A stretch of 64,000 nt of DNA from Cristatella mucedo (GCA_009760855.2 WPIO01000050.1:300001-364000), one strand, 5' to 3'. Positions 1-14,700 are shown, counted from the stretch's first letter. Translations and numbers: made by a program. The notes: generated by a model from the sequence alone, not told the origin.

Positions 1-340
1 ACGACTCGAGTCAGAGGAGAGGGCGAGGCTAAACGATTAAATCACAAGAGGGAGTAGCGAGGCAGATGAATAGCAAGCGAGTGACGAGACTTTGCAAGTG
101 AGTGACGAAACCTTGAAGCTCATATGCTGCTTGCTTAATGGGGGAGCAGGTAGCCTGTAGGCAGGAAGTGATGTAATGTGACAGCTGCATCTTTCCTGTC
201 AGGCAAGCCTGGCTGCAGAGTTTTGCAACAACTGTAATCATTCTATTGTATAAGGCAGGATGACCTGCAAGTAGTGAACTTTTAGACGCCTTGGTGGCAT
301 GTCGTAATTGCATTAACCAGCTTGGCTGTGGCTGGCTCCT
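1..340 (-). mobile_element. Old LINE A fragment (RT C-terminal region)
   Basis: On the minus strand this is a diverged match to the RT C-terminal part of the LINE A copies at 5.9-6.2 kb and 8.7-9.0 kb. Shared order: a GTGACGAAACCTTGAAG-like block, the CAAGCCTGGCTGCAGAGTTTTGCA-type block, then a T/C-rich stretch. Several indels show it is dead. Confidence 0.6.
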
Positions 341-1196
341 CATCTAAGCAAGCCCAAGTGATGTAATTGAATTACTTATATAATGTACTTAATCCATTGC
401 CCCTGTATCTCTGTCCCACGCTAGAGCTCTGTACTAGTTTATTAAACATAATTGGAATTGCTGCTATTCCCGCTGTAATTGCATAACTTCTCATACCTCA
501 TAGCACACCCCGATATATCTGTAGTCTCAAGGCGTTCAGTTGTGCCTGCGACCAACCTCGAATTCTTTGGCGACCCTGTCGTCGCTTTCGCTTAGTCCGC
601 GTGAATTGTCCTTCGAGTGATTGCACGTGCTGCGGTTGGGCCTGCTTCTGTCACTGATCAACCCACGTGCCTCCTTTACATCATGTTCCAGCTGTGACAA
701 GAACTAGTTCGAGATCTGTTAGCGGCTATGTAAATAAATTGCTATCTTTCTTGTTGTTCGTGTGCGGCTGAAAGTATGCGCATTGCCGGACGCGATCACG
801 AGCGTGGTCTAGTTGCCGTGGACCGTATGCTCTGTGCTCTGTCATGGACGCAAGCAGCAGCTGCATCTGTTGCTAATGCTCGCAATTTCTGATTAAAAAC
901 AAACGGCGATGCTTGATCGGCAGCTGCCATGTGGCTCAGCGCAAGCGAAGATCCAACAGCATGCCGAAGCTAGCCGACAGCCGAGATCTAGCCGCATGGA
1001 TTCACCAGCTGAGGTTTACTGCGGAACTCATATGTAAACCTTAGACTGGTGCATAGGATATCTTAGTTGATCCTGCCGATGAGTGAGTACATGCATAATC
1101 AGTCATTCGTCTCAAGGCTCGCACAGACTGTCTGTTCCGGCACCGGCAGTTTGTCCGACCGACCCCCCCAGACTTTGTGGCCCACTTCACCAACAG

Positions 1197-1332
1197 GAAG
1201 TGAAGAGAGAGGAGCTGATTGATTTCGCAGCTCAGAACGTTAGTCGGATGGAGCCTAGCATGAGCGTACTGGCCAAGATGGATGGAAGTGAAGACCCCTA
1301 CGACCCTATCATTTGTGCTTCAAGGATCAAAG
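1197..1332 (+). other. Possible cryptic exon of unknown gene
   Basis: A 45-codon open stretch is bounded by a plausible acceptor (caccaacag) and a weak donor (GTCAGC), phase 0 to 1. It encodes EVKREELIDFAAQNV and later MDGSEDPYDPIICASRIK. It does not resemble PPAT clearly, and its exit phase does not match the phase-2 entry of the 2565 exon. It may be chance. Confidence 0.2.
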
Positions 1333-2286
1333 GTCAGCTTCCTCCGTCGCTTTGAAAGAAACAGCAGCAGATCACTACAGGCACTGATATGTGTGATATA
1401 ACAACTCGGCATACATTTGCTGATTCCTACCACCAGAGCCCCAGCTTCTAAGGTATAGTTTGGATTGAAGGACCATGTCTCTTTGGAGGAGGGCGACCGA
1501 AGACACCAACCTTTATTAGTTAAGCATGAGAGGGGAAGCTCCATCCTCAGTGGACAGAGCTTGCAGGAAGACAGCCGCACGGCAGCAGATGGGCAGTTGT
1601 TAACTGGTTGTCGGCTAGCCTGCTCGTTCGACAACCTGAACCATGCCATACTCGCTGACATGCTGGTAGTTGGCTCACTGGGAGCAAAGTCACGTGACAC
1701 TGCTTACTGTTTAAAGGAGTATTTTGTCTAATTGTATGGATTTTAGTGGCTGCAGGCAAGATGAATCTAGACATTATTAATAAATATAGCCTGAAACATT
1801 AGCGATATTGATTTTGTGCTAAACACTGCAAGGGGAATTACGAAAAAGAGTGAAGGAAATAAGGTGGTGCCCTTTGGTGATGGAGCTCACGCCTGCTGAA
1901 AGCAGAGGCAGCTTAGTCGTTCAAGCTCATTTTGTCTGCCAACCACATGCTTTTTTAAAAGCAGCAACTGGAAGGAGTCTATCTTTTAATGGCCGTAAGA
2001 CGGTATTGCCTGCAACAATCTGCTGCTGTTTATTGTATGCATGATAGCAATCCTGATGACAGTGACTGGTATGTGTTCGGTGTACCGTCTTGTTCGTCTT
2101 GAAATTGCTCATGCCCTCAGTCTGTACAGTGGACAACCTTCGGTATAGACAGTCTTTCTTTGATCAATGCAGTGGGCCGATTGGCTAAAGGCTACTGTGG
2201 CACCAGTTTATTGAATTCAGGCAAGTTTATGCACATGCTGCATGTACATATTTGTTTGAGCATTAATTCTCTCGCTTTGTCTATCC

Positions 2287-2520
2287 ATCTCTCTCTGTTA
2301 GTCTCTTATCACCCTTTCTCACTGTCTGTCTGTCTGACTGTTCTGTCTGTGTAAATGTATGTCTCTCTGTCTCTCTCCATCTGTCTCTCTCTCCCCCTCT
2401 TCCTCTCTCTCCCCCTCTCTCTCTCCCCCTCTCTCTTTCTGTTTCTCTCTGCCTCTCTGGATTTCTGTCTTTGTTTGTGAATGTCTCTTTTTGTCTTGTC
2501 TATTTGTCTGCCTCTCCATC
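2287..2520. repeat. CT-rich low-complexity tract
   Basis: An imperfect TCTC/CCTCT tract with TCTGT interruptions, about 45-270 bases upstream of the PPAT exon acceptor. The open frames through it are low-complexity artefacts. Confidence 0.85.
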
Positions 2521-2564
2521 GACATCTGCTGGTTAGGGTTAAGATAGCGTTTGCTTTGCTATAG

Positions 2565-2713
2565 GATTCGCCATCTCATGGAGCAAATGCCCACTTCATA
2601 CTCACTGGCGATCATGCATGGTGATAAAATCTACGGAGTCCGTGATCCCTTTGGCAACCGTCCACTCTGCATCGGCCGGATATCTGCTGTGTCCGCTGTA
2701 ATGGCAGCCAGTG
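2565..2713 (+). CDS. PPAT: PPAT exon: end of glutaminase domain
   Basis: The acceptor is the ctatag at 2559-2564 and the donor is GTGAGT at 2714, with phase 2 in and phase 1 out. It encodes 49 whole codons with [12 protein letters not shown] and [15 protein letters not shown], a block strongly conserved in animal PPAT. The phase-2 entry predicts a split arginine before IRHLM. I found no matching upstream exon in 1-2564. Confidence 0.93.
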
Positions 2714-5700
2714 GTGAGTGGCTCGAAGGCAGGTGCTGTCCTTTTATTTGGTGGCAATTGATGCTTGGTTGGCTCACCAGGATAGATAGTGTGCGAATAA
2801 GCTGATATGTTTCACTTGTTTGCTCCCCCAGTTTCACTTGTTTGCGGTCTTGCTTTGCTTTGCACGCATGTTGAGCAGTCTCCTCGTTCAGGCTCGGACG
2901 AGGGGGCAACTCCTTGATGACCTTGATTGACCTTGGCTGTGTTAACTGTTGAGCTGTTGAACAGACTTTCAAAAGGAGTAGAAAAGGGGCTTCGGGGGGG
3001 GGGGTCTTTGCACCATCATTGAACCGTTGAACCTCAAAACCGTAGGAGACCGTGCCTTAAGTTCCTATGCAGCACTTCAGCTAGGTATGTAGGAGCCAAG
3101 CCACAGAGCAGATGGTAGGAGCCAAGTCACTGCTTGGCCTTGTGGGTCGGGGAAAGAATTGGCTCTGTAACCTCTTGTAAGACGACCGCATCAGCTCCAC
3201 AGTAAAATCTGCTTACTTTCAGCTAAATAACATTGCTAAAATTCGGACTTGTTTAGATAAGGATACCACGTCTAAATTGGTCCATGCATTTGTGACATCC
3301 AGACTTGATTTCTGTAACTTGCTGCTTACTGGCCTACCGGCATGTGCAATCAAGCGATGACAGCTTGTGCAAAACTAAGCAGCTAGGCTTGTCTGTCGTG
3401 AATGTCGCAGTTGCCCCATCACACAACTTCTCGCCGACCTGCACTGGCTACCAGTCAAGCAACGGATCGACTTCAAAGTTTTGTCGCTCACTTTTAGGTC
3501 ACTTCATTCTTTGGCTCCAGCCTATCTCTCAGATCTAATCCCCCAGCAGGCCAAGCATCGTACCACCTGCTTTTCGGAATCCAACAGTTTACCACTACCT
3601 CGTACAAACCTCAAATCCTTTGGAGACCGTGCATTTAGTTCGTATGCTCCCAAAGCCTGGAACTCACTCCCGATTTGCGTCAGAACATCCCCTGACTTGA
3701 CCACATTTAAAAAGAACTTAGAGACACAACTATTTAGGACAGCATTAAGTGGGTCCCTGTGATTCGTCCTTCATGTGCTTATACGTGCTGACACTGTGCA
3801 TGCTGCCACTAACCACATTTGCATGCTGACCCTGTGCATGTCACCCCTAACCATGTTATTCATGTTTATCAAGCATGATACCATTCAATTGCGTTTCCCT
3901 TTGCAGCAAATGTGAAGTGCCTAGAAAGAGATTGACTTCTCTGAGGGCGCTTTATCAAGTGTATTGCTATTATTATTATTATTATTATTATCCATCGATC
4001 TATAGGGAGCCGTTGTAGCTCCTTCATCAATAGGCGACACGAGGCTGAACTTCGGGGATTTGTTGAATTACCTTGCAGCCACGTTCTTCACCAGCTACAG
4101 AGGCTTGATGGCTTTTCTCGCTAGACCAGCCAAAACTGAATTGAGTGGAAGTGTTGTGCACCTTATTGAGCATCTTAAATCCACAGAGCCTCATCTGCAA
4201 TGCCATGCCCGGCTGTCTGCCTCGTGTTTGCTCTCCGAATGGAGTGTCATTCACATGCTGCCGCAGCCAGTTGCTGCAGTGGTGTCATAGCTTGTAGTGG
4301 TTTGCCTCAGATCGCTAGCCTGCATGGCATAGTCGTCTTCATGCCCATCTTACGTGGACTGCCTAGGAAAGTAATGAGCAAACTTTTATGTGAGTTTAAA
4401 GGTGTTTGGATGCCGGAAAGGGAAATTTCCTGAGCAGACAGTATCGCTGGATCGTGTAGGGCTAAATGTTGAGACAATACGAAGAAGATTGCTCCTGCAA
4501 TCGAATATTTGTTTAGGGTACCTTTAAAAAGACAAATATTAGTAATGTGATCTAAGTTTTGATGAGTTCCACAACAAAGGAAAGTTAAGATATGGTTATG
4601 CAAACCATGTTAAACCTGGAAGTAAACTGGAAGCGACATATCTACAAATAAATCTGTTTACAGATCTCATCATTAGCGACTTGTGTGCTGAATTTTTTAA
4701 CCTTTGCGAATTGAGGTAATTTTTCAGCTTGTTGAGGTACGTACTTGTGTCTTTTAAACAGCTTCATTTAAAGTCTACCACTGTACCTTGTAAATTCCAT
4801 AGCTCGGCCAATACTGGATGAATCAATGTGAAATTAGAATTCAGCTTTGCTACTACTGCATTAGTTCATTTCTAATTTCGGTTGGATATATTTTACTGTA
4901 CATGTAACCAAACCTCCTTGAACTTGATGTCATGTAATCATGGACATGTACAGCAAAACTTATCCAACCTAAATCAGAAACGAACCTGTGCAGGGGCTCA
5001 CAAGCAGAGTCCACCAGATGTCCCAAGGGTCAACAAGTTAGTGCACATGTTGCATATCATGCAGAAATTAGTAATTTGTTATTTGTAGATATGTTGCTTA
5101 CATTTACTTACTGGTTAAACATTGTTTGCATGGTCATTTTTTATTTCTTTCCATTTATGTAGAAATTTCCAAAAACCTAATGCTCTGTCTAAAATGTTTG
5201 TTGCTTGAAAGGTACCCTAAATAAATGTTCGATTTATGCACTCGAACCTACCTTCCTGGGTAGTAAAGGTCGTGCTTGTATTTATTTAGCAAGGTACCAA
5301 AATTCAGTCTGCTTGCTGTCGCATGTAACAGTGGTCCCTGCAGGACTCTTACAAGGACAGAGTGACTGCACATTCTCAGATGTTGGGCACAAGATGCAGA
5401 CTTTTCTATAATAATAATAATAATAATAATGATAATAATGCACTTGATAATGCGCCCTCAGAGAACTCATCTCTTTCTAGGCACTTCACATTTGCTGCAA
5501 AGGGAAACGCAATTGAATGGTGAGTAATATCATGCTTGATAAACATGAATAACATGGTTAGGGGTGACATGCACAGGGTCAGCATGCAAATGTGGTTAGT
5601 GGCAGCATGCGCAGTGTCAGCACGCATAAGCACATGAAGGACGAATCATAGGGACCCACTAAATGCTGTCCTAAATAGGTGTGTTTTAAGTTCCTTTTAA

Positions 5701-8700
5701 ATGTGGTCAGGTCAGGGGATGTTCTGACACAAGGCGGGAGTGAGTTCCAGGCTTTGGGAGCATACGAACTAAATGCACGGTCTCCAAAGGATTTGAGGTT
5801 TGTACGAAGTAGTGGTAAACTGTTGGATTCCGAAAAGCTGGTGGTACGATGCTTGGCCTGCTGGGGGAGTAGATCTAAGAGATAGGCTGGAGCCAAAGAA
5901 TGAAGTGACCTAAAAGTGAGCGACAAAACTTTGAAGTCGATCCGTTGCTTGACTGGTAGCAAGTGCAGGTCGGCGAGAAGTTGTGTGATGGGGCAACTGC
6001 GACATTCACGACAGACAAGCCTAGCTGCTTAGTTTTGCACAAGCTGTCATCGCTTGATTGCACATGCCGGTAGGCCAGTAAGCAGCAAGTTACAGAAATC
6101 AAGTCGGGATGTCACAAATGCATGGACCAATTTAGACGTGGTATCCTTATCTAAACAAGTCCGAATTTTAGCAATGTTATGCAGCTGAAAGTAGGCAGAT
6201 TTGGCCGTGGAGCTGCTGTGGTCGTCTAACAGGATGTCACTCTGGAACATGACACCTAGATTTTGAGCTGATTCAATGGGAGATATGCTGGCAGAGCCAA
6301 TTTTGAGCGTCAGCCTTTCCAATTTCTAAATCACACTGGGTTCGCTCATAACTAGTAAGTTAGTTTAATCATCGTTTAGTTTTAGAAAATTTGCTGCCAT
6401 CCATGTGTGGATGTCATCAATACATGCAGCAAGTGAGTTGAAAGAATTTGAGGTGCTCGAAGGCTGTGAGGGATCAAAGCAAAGGTAGAAGTAAGTGTCA
6501 TCCACAGAAAGTGAAAGCCCACACTGTGCTTGGCAGTCACATCTGAAAGAGGGAGAGTATAAACCATGAAAAGCACCGCACCTAGCACGGAGCCCTGAGG
6601 TAACCCATATTTCAGAGGTACCGCGGATGATCTTTGTCCATTCACGTCAATACTCTGGAGTCTCCCACTGAGATAGGACCTGAACCACTGCAGAACAATA
6701 CCAGTAGCTTTAGACACCACTTGCACGATTAGTCGAGGAGACATCGGGACCCGACCTGCAGGACCCGAAGGCACAGGGGCATGGCAATGGTTGTGACAAG
6801 CAGTTTCAACTGGCACCCGATAAAAAAAACCGTTAGCTGATTCAGCAGCCTCATTTATATATAGAGGGGCAGAAGAGGCTTAACGGCTATCACCTAGTGT
6901 TTGCAGTGGGCAATAAAGGATAATTGACGTTTGCCCCACTGCAGGACTCAAACCCACGGCCTTCGTCGTGTAGAGCGAGCACCTTACTGCTGGGCTCACA
7001 TCGCCTACCCCAGGCTCGTTGCTTGCTGAGGCGCTAAAGTTTACTAATGTGAAGCAGATTGTTAGTTAGATATATATTATTAGATAGATGTATATATTAG
7101 TTAGATACCAGGGGGCGACATTTCTTTCACCATTCTCGTCGATCTGCATTTTGAAACCAGCGAATACCTGTAACCAGCACCACAGGCCGCACATACATTC
7201 AAATACTGGGGGGGGGGGGTTGCCGATGACGCGGTCGCAGACCGCTCGCTCGCGGGGGGGGGGGGGGGGCTTTACTGCGCTTGCATTGACCCGATCAAGT
7301 CGTGCAACGGGTACATTTTCAGCAATCACCGATCACGGCAGGCGAAATAATTGCAGCTTGGCATCGAGTTTGCGATTTTTGTAAGCACTCATTTATTCGA
7401 ACCCTACGCCAAGATTCGGCCTTGGGTACAGGCCCTAGATGAAATTTAAAGCCGAAAGCATAAAGTCCCGTATTTAAGGCTGAAAAGGATGGCATTGTTT
7501 ATAGCTCCATTTGTTAAGCAATCGACCCGTGACACAGATCGATCAAGCTGTTTGTTTCCCCTCTCAAGGCGAAATCATTTTCAATGCTCAGTCATGCCGC
7601 GGCACGTGGCCTCTTGACGTTCAATGACTTTAAATTAAGTTACCAAGCTTACGGAATGAATTGTTTGTTGTATTGGCCATGCTTTAATTTTGCGATGGTC
7701 AGAATATACCTCTTTTATGAGTAGCTGACAAAAGACAGAATGGTCACTACTACTAGCATAGCGGAGGTAAAGGCAACTGATGAAAAGATATAAAGAGCAC
7801 TAAAGTAAAATGATTTTATGCATGCCAGCCGACGAAAAAACTAGCTTCTTGAACTTTTGTTTGCTTGCAGATAGCTTTTCATTGCATACTCGTGCAACCT
7901 TTTGGTGAGCGAGTGACTGCTTTGGGAGCGCTTTGATTCGATACGTGACTGTGGTCAAATCTCAGCTTATCGACCACCTTGCAGGTCACCGAGATCGAGA
8001 TGGCTTGGCGGTGCCCACGCCGACGGACGGATGGGTTCTGTCATCGGAATCGTGTGTGTTTCAGTCGCTAGCTGCGGAGCTCTATCGCGAAGTCCTGCCG
8101 GGTGAGTTTACTTTGATTTTCTGTTGAGTTTGATTATTGTGTTCGTTGACTTAAGTTCATCTGTTCATGTAGTGGGAGGTCAAGGCCGAGGTCCCGGAAG
8201 GAAGCACATTGTGCAGCGATGGGTCCAAGCAAGAGAAAATAATAATAATAATAAGAATGGTAATAGTACATTTGATCTAGCGCCCTCAGAGAACTCAATC
8301 TCTTTCTATGCACTTTGCATTTGCTGCAAAGGAAGCACGGTCGAATGGTTAGTGGAAGCATCCTCATAAAACATAGTAAGGGTGACATGCACAGTGTCAG
8401 CATGCACGTATGGTTAGTGGCAGCACACACAATGTCAGCACGCATAAGCACATAAAGGACGAATCGCAGGGACCCGCAAAATGATGTGATAAATAGATGC
8501 GTTTTTAGTTTCTTTTTAAATGTGGACAAGTCAGGAGATGTCGTGCCGCAAGTCGGGACTGAGTTCCAGGCTTTGGGAGCATACGAACTAAAGGTACGGT
8601 CTTCAAAGGATTAGAGGTTTGTTCGAGGTTTAGGTAAACAGTTGGATTCCGAAAAGCGGGTGATACGATGCTTGGCCTGATGGGGGAGTCAATCTGAGAG

Positions 8701-11700
8701 ATAGGCTGGAGCCAAGGAATGAAGTGACCTAAAAGTGAGCGACAAAACCTTGAAGTCGATCCGTTGCTTGACTGGTAGCCAGTGCAGGTCGGCGAGAAGT
8801 TGCGTGATGGGGCAACTGCAACATTCACGACAGACAAGCCTAGCTGCTTAGTTTTGCACAAGCTGTCATCGCCTGATTGCACATGCCGCAAGACCAGCAA
8901 GCAGTGAGTTACAGAAGTCGAGACGGCATTTCGTAAGTGCATGGACCAATTTAGATGTGTATTCCTGTCTAAATAAGCCCAAATTTTAGCAATGTTATGT
9001 AGCTGAATGTAGGTCAACTTGACCGTGAATCATAGGATTTGATTTTATCGTTAAATAGTTGTTCTAGAGGTAGGAACATATGAAATGTACTACCACAAGT
9101 GAGATCTAGGAACAAAGCGATAGCAGTTGAAGCTCCGATATGGCAGAACCCACGGCAGGTTATGGTTCTGATTCACGATCAGAAGCTATGAGCAACTATG
9201 CTTGAACCCAAGGGAAGTAGCTCCATGTTTCTAGCACTTTCATTTGTTATACATCTTAATTTTCGTATGATTCATATCTTTCATTGATGTACATCTGATG
9301 CGGTTTCATTCCAAAACACTTTTGTCCATAGATATCGCTTCTGGGGAACCCTTTACATTGTCGGCAGGTGCAGGGGAGCCTCTCCTTAGCTCATAGCAGT
9401 GTGGGCATACATCCCATATCTCTGCGAGTTTTGCTGGTGTTCGATGGTTAGTATTTATAAGTAAACTTATTCGTCCATCGATTAATGATCCCGTTGATTG
9501 CCAACTTGTGAACTGCTAGTTCAGAGCTGAGAAGAAATTGACGGGTCGATGCGTGCCCACACAAATTGCCTCTCGGGGACTGTCGAGTTATTTTATTATT
9601 AATTGCAAATCTATAATTAAAAAAAATAATAAGTTATTTATCCCTGCATGGTACGTGTTCGACTCTGTGACGGTACACTCTAGGTTGCTTGGTTCTATCA
9701 AGCCTCTCATTTGATAGCGTTTCTCCGAATTCTTTATGTTAAAATGGGTCGAGTGCTGACCGCAAAATTCATCCTGACTATTCCGGTACCTGCAAGGCTG
9801 TTTCATGTCACGACTTGGGGAGAACCATGCTGGAGGTATGGGGTTTCACATGAACTCGGAACCTGATTCTGAACCTGATTCTTCACAAATGGTTTTGGTA
9901 ATTGCAGACCGGAGGTGGGTCTTCCCAGTTAGCATCACTTTTCATGAAAAACTCGATACTCTGCTCCGTTAGCCTGACTAGCACGAAGGAATGCTGGCAA
10001 TGCCGAGCAAAACCGCCCATCATTTAAGGAAGGCTCGAGCTGTAAGGCCATTGCAGAAAAAAACCTCCAGAAACCGGCCGAACTTGGATGGCTTCCGGAT
10101 GGTATGACCCTGTGAGGCTTGGATGAAATGTGAAGAAGGCGTTGCTCAAAACGCTGCTAGGTTTTTTCAATCACATTGCTTCAAGCTCAATACCATAAAG
10201 GTGAAAAAACTTGCATCCCATTGAGGCGGTGGCCGCAGCAGCAGCAGCAGCAGACGAAGCTAGCGACTCGGAGACCCTGCGACCTCTGACCTGTGGGCCA
10301 TCTAAGCTGCTGAGGAGAAACGAGTTTGTGCTTGCTGTGCTCCCTGCCTCACGTGTGTGTGCAGTGAACGATTTTCTACCGGAGCTTGCTTTGTGCACCC
10401 TGCTTTTCAGATGTATGCTAAATCAAAATATTGTGCTACTGAACAGTAAGACACTGCGCTGCTGGCAAAGCTAAGTGCTTGTGACATTTTTTCGCAAGAG
10501 TTAAAATAACAACCAAGTTGTGTGTTGAATCCATCCAACTAGCAAGTCTCAGGCACCTTTCATGGACATTGCCTTATATGGGCATAACCTTATATGGGCA
10601 CAACCTTATATGGGCATAGCAAGAATTAATTCGATAGGGTGTTCGTGATCATGTTCATGTTCATGCCGGTATGTTCATGTTCATGCACCAAACGAATAGA
10701 AGTGATGCAAATGCCGTGCATCAGGACTTCGATGCACGGCATTATGCACTGACATGGATGGATGTATCAAAGAATCAGCTTCTATTTCGACTATTGCCGA
10801 GCTAGCTCACAATAGTAGTAAAACTAATTTTAGAATGCAGTCTGCTTTTCTCAAACATAAGAACTGTTATGGGTGTGTTGAATTTCACTCGTGAATGGAA
10901 CCAACAAATACTTTCTGCCAGTGTCTACCTGTGCTTTTAGAAAGTCACTGACAGCAATTCACGTGGTCACTTTCTCTAAATTTGGTTTTATTTATTTATT
11001 TGGTTTTATTATGATTGGAGACACCTTTTCACTAGTAAATGCCTTGGCATCAAATGTACATAATGCTGTAACTTGCAGACGATTTCATTAGCACTTGATA
11101 ATAATAATAGTAATACATTGTTTGTATAGAGCCCTCAGAGAACTAAATCTCTTTCTAGGCTCTGTACAGATGCTGTATAGAAAGCATTACCAAATGTGAC
11201 TTTCCAGGCAGTAAAAGAAAAAATGAGCCACCATGATGGTCATATTGAATTACCTTACAAGACACGTTTCTATTACAAATTTACAAAAGTCTGGTCTCTT
11301 TAATGGGATATCCAAAAAGCACCATTTTTGCACGTGATAGTGCACTTGTGTTCCGTCAGATGACTTTTAGTAGGCTTTGTAAACATAATGATAATGACAA
11401 TAATAATAATAATAGTAATGCATGAGTTTAGAGCTCTCAAGAGATTTTTAATCTCTAAGCACTTTACATATGCTGTAAAGAAAGCACGACCATTTATTTA
11501 ATTGCACAATGCATAGTGTCAGCCTGCATAAGCAAACAAAGGACATATCCCAAGAACCCAGCAAATGCATTGGAAAGCAGGTGCGTTTTCCCTTCTTTTT
11601 AAATGTCAGCAAGTTAGGGTATGTCGTGACGTCATCAGGGAATGAGTCCAGGCTTTTGGAGCATGCGAACTAAAGGCGCGATCTCCAAAGGTTTGAGGCT

Positions 11701-14700
11701 TTTTCGAGGCACAGCTAAACGACGTGAGCGATTCAGAAGAGCGGCTACTAAGCAGTTGCCTGATTGGGGCGGCAGATCCGATAGTTAATTAGGCTGTGGC
11801 CAAAGAATAAAGGGACATAAAAGTGAGGGACAACCCTGACTGGGAGCCAGCGCTGGCGGGCGAAAAGTGATGCGAGCACTGTTTCAGTTGCGACGTTCGC
11901 AACTGACAAGCTGGGCCAGACTTTGGCTGCGGCTTTGATCGTATCCGTGCAACTGCAACGGCCAGTGCAGTGTGCCACTTGTCTGCCTCTCGTTCCGCCG
12001 ATTCGATGTCCTCCTCGTCGAATCGGCCGAATCGTCTCGTCAAATTCGAAGCTCTCGAATTCGACGAATCGATGAATTCGTGAATGTCCTCCTCGTCTTG
12101 CCTCGTCGTCGGCTTGCATTCGTCTCGCATTCGTCGCCACAGCGGTGGAAGTGCACTAGTGGCGAAAGTGCACTAGTGGCGAAAGTGCACTAGTGGCGAA
12201 AGTGCACTAGTGGCAGAAGTGCTCTAGAATCACTCGCCCGAGCTTGCAGCAGGCATTAAAGAGCTGCCCGCTGTAGGATACGAACTCGCCCACTGCCACT
12301 GCCTCCTGTTCGGTGCGAGCGTCCAAACCGCTGGCCAAACTGCTGATTTTGCGAAATCTTCTTGCATGTCTTTCTCGCTCTCGCTGTGCGTGCGTAGTGC
12401 ACGGAGCATGCTCAAGATGGCCACGCAAGCAAAGGGTGGGGCTGGGCGAGCCACCGCTGTTCGCCTCTTGCAGCTCATCCGTGATTATGTGAAGCAGGCC
12501 TTCTTGCACCAGCCGAGGCTGCGATCGTTACCGGTCACGTCACTGACTAGGCCCGAGCTCGGCCAGCTCTGCCGCTTGCCTGTCGCGCTGAGACAAACGG
12601 GCGAGGATGCTCCTCCTGCAAGTTCCTGCCTGTCGTGCCAGTTGACGCGATCGATCGCGCACGCTACTCTTCGTTTCGTTTTACTCAGGCGAGATTGTCG
12701 AGCTATCCCGGGACGGCGTCAAGTCGGTGGCCATCGTGCCTAGGCCGGCACTGTCTTCGTTGCCTGCGTTCTGCATTTTCGAGTACGTCTACTTCGCACG
12801 AGCCGACAGCTATTTCGAAGGCAAGTCTGTCGTCTGTCGTCTGCCGTCCTCCTCCCCTGCCCCCTCCGAAGCCGCTCGGCGTCGCTGCGGCAGCATTTGC
12901 GCATCGGCGCCCTCGGAGCGGCGCCAGAAGCATCCGAAGCCCCGGCGGCGGCGGCAGCCGCAGCAGCTCTGCTTCCGGCCGCGTCGCTGCCGCCGCCCGT
13001 TAGCTACAGTGCGCGGCCGAGGGCCTGCTCATTCCCTTACGTGCGCTGCATAGCTTTAAGACATGCAAAAGCTGCAAGCTGTTGGCAGAAGATCAGTTCG
13101 TCGAAGAAGGCGTCTGCAAAATTCGTCCGTCACTTCCGCCGGCTCATCTCTTGATCGGTCTTGATCTTTGCTTTGCTTTCCTGTACTACTTTCTATACTT
13201 CTTTCTTCCTTTTCTCTTAGTTCTGTCGTGCAGATCGCTTTTCCTTGCATCATGAGGCGATAGCTGGTGTCTCTTGCTCGCACACACAGCTACTTGGACT
13301 GCTTTAGTGCGCAGTAAAAAATTCGCTGTGGCAGGCCATAAATAGAATAAATGAATGAATAAATATAATTCATTTGTAGAGCACCGCCCCAAGAGAACTT
13401 AATCTCTATTCAGGCGCTTTACATATGCCTCGGGGCTCGAGCCCACGACCTCAGCCAGACCTTGATCGGGGCGAGCACCTTAACCGCTTGACCAAACCAG
13501 CGCCACTAGTCCTTACGGCATTGAAGAGCTGCAAACAAATAGAGATAGTACTTGTGTATCATTTCTACTAGGACACGTGCACACATCGCAGGTGTTTGTG
13601 CCAATGATTTATCGTGCTACACACACCATGCTATCTATCTCGGGTGTGCGTGGTGGCTTCTAATAAGCGCTGCCTGTGAAGCTTTAGCTATTAAAACCCA
13701 GACAAACTTGCAGCCAAATGCCTGCGCTGGTCATTTGAGTTCTGAGGGCTGACAGAAGATCTCGTGGAGTAGCAAATTGCACGGCTTGTATTGCAGCATC
13801 AACTTTTTAAAACAATCTTTTATGCAATAGTTGCTAGGGAGGCTAAAAGTTTGCTATCGTTTCATATCCGGGCTCGGCGATCCCGAAATCCCATGCCTGA
13901 ACTCGGATATATCAAGATAGCAAAAAATATAACCATACTAGCTTATGCCAGTAGAAAATAATCGCAGGGAATCGCAGGGAATTTTCTACTATTGCATTGC
14001 AATGCAGGCCCGTGTGTCTGCCTAGTGCCTTGAGGTTAGCCCAGCGAATCTGGTAAGCCCGGCCAACTGTCGGGTAAGGACTCCGCACCATGACATGAGT
14101 CGTGAAATTCTCGAACCTTTACCTTCAATCTCTTTCTGTTTTTGCCATTTCTGACGGGCAGCGTGGCACAAAGTGGCACAAAGTGGCAAGTGTTTTTCGC
14201 ACGGTTGCCTGCGATTGGTGAGCAGATTATAACTCACCTCGATCTTCTTTTCGTTCCCAATCCATTTACGTAAAGACTCGCTGGTCCGAAATGGTTCGTG
14301 GAAACCCCAGCCACTTAAAGAAGATTATGCACATGTCCACCGCTTACTAGAGGCAGAGGCAGCACAACTGCCAGTCGGTCACGCTCGTCACTCTGGCAGC
14401 TTTCCAAAATCCCAACTCCCAGCGGTCCAAGTGGTAGCTGAGAAGCACCGGAAACGCCAGTCGCCAACGCTGGCGACGGTAAAGGGGGTCGTAGTGCAGA
14501 GAGCTCAAGGTGCTGAAATACTGCAGCCCTTGATCCATTGATCAACTCTTTGTTTTTAGGGTTATTAGTCCTGTGAAGCTCTAGCTTTTGAATGTCAAGT
14601 GCATTATTAATATTATTATTATAATGTCTTTTTCACCTGCGAGTGCAAGTATGAGTACGAGTGCAAGTGAATTTATAGTAGGTGCAAGCTGACAATTATC

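Larger units (their letters stand above)
341..2564. other. Unassigned sequence, probably PPAT intron or upstream DNA
   Basis: No PPAT exon was recognised here. It holds a CT-rich low-complexity stretch (about 2287-2520), an AATAAA-like site near 1779 and one exon-like block (1197-1332, listed separately). The rest shows no repeat or gene I can name. Confidence 0.5.

Noticed and set aside
1062-1078. TTAGTTGATCCTGCC, like the 5' end of 18S rRNA
   Set aside because: The match stops after about 14 bases; the following sequence does not continue as 18S rRNA.
4060-4290. 76-codon open frame in PPAT intron 1
   Set aside because: No family match, no splice sites of fitting phase, and both flanks are intronic repeats.
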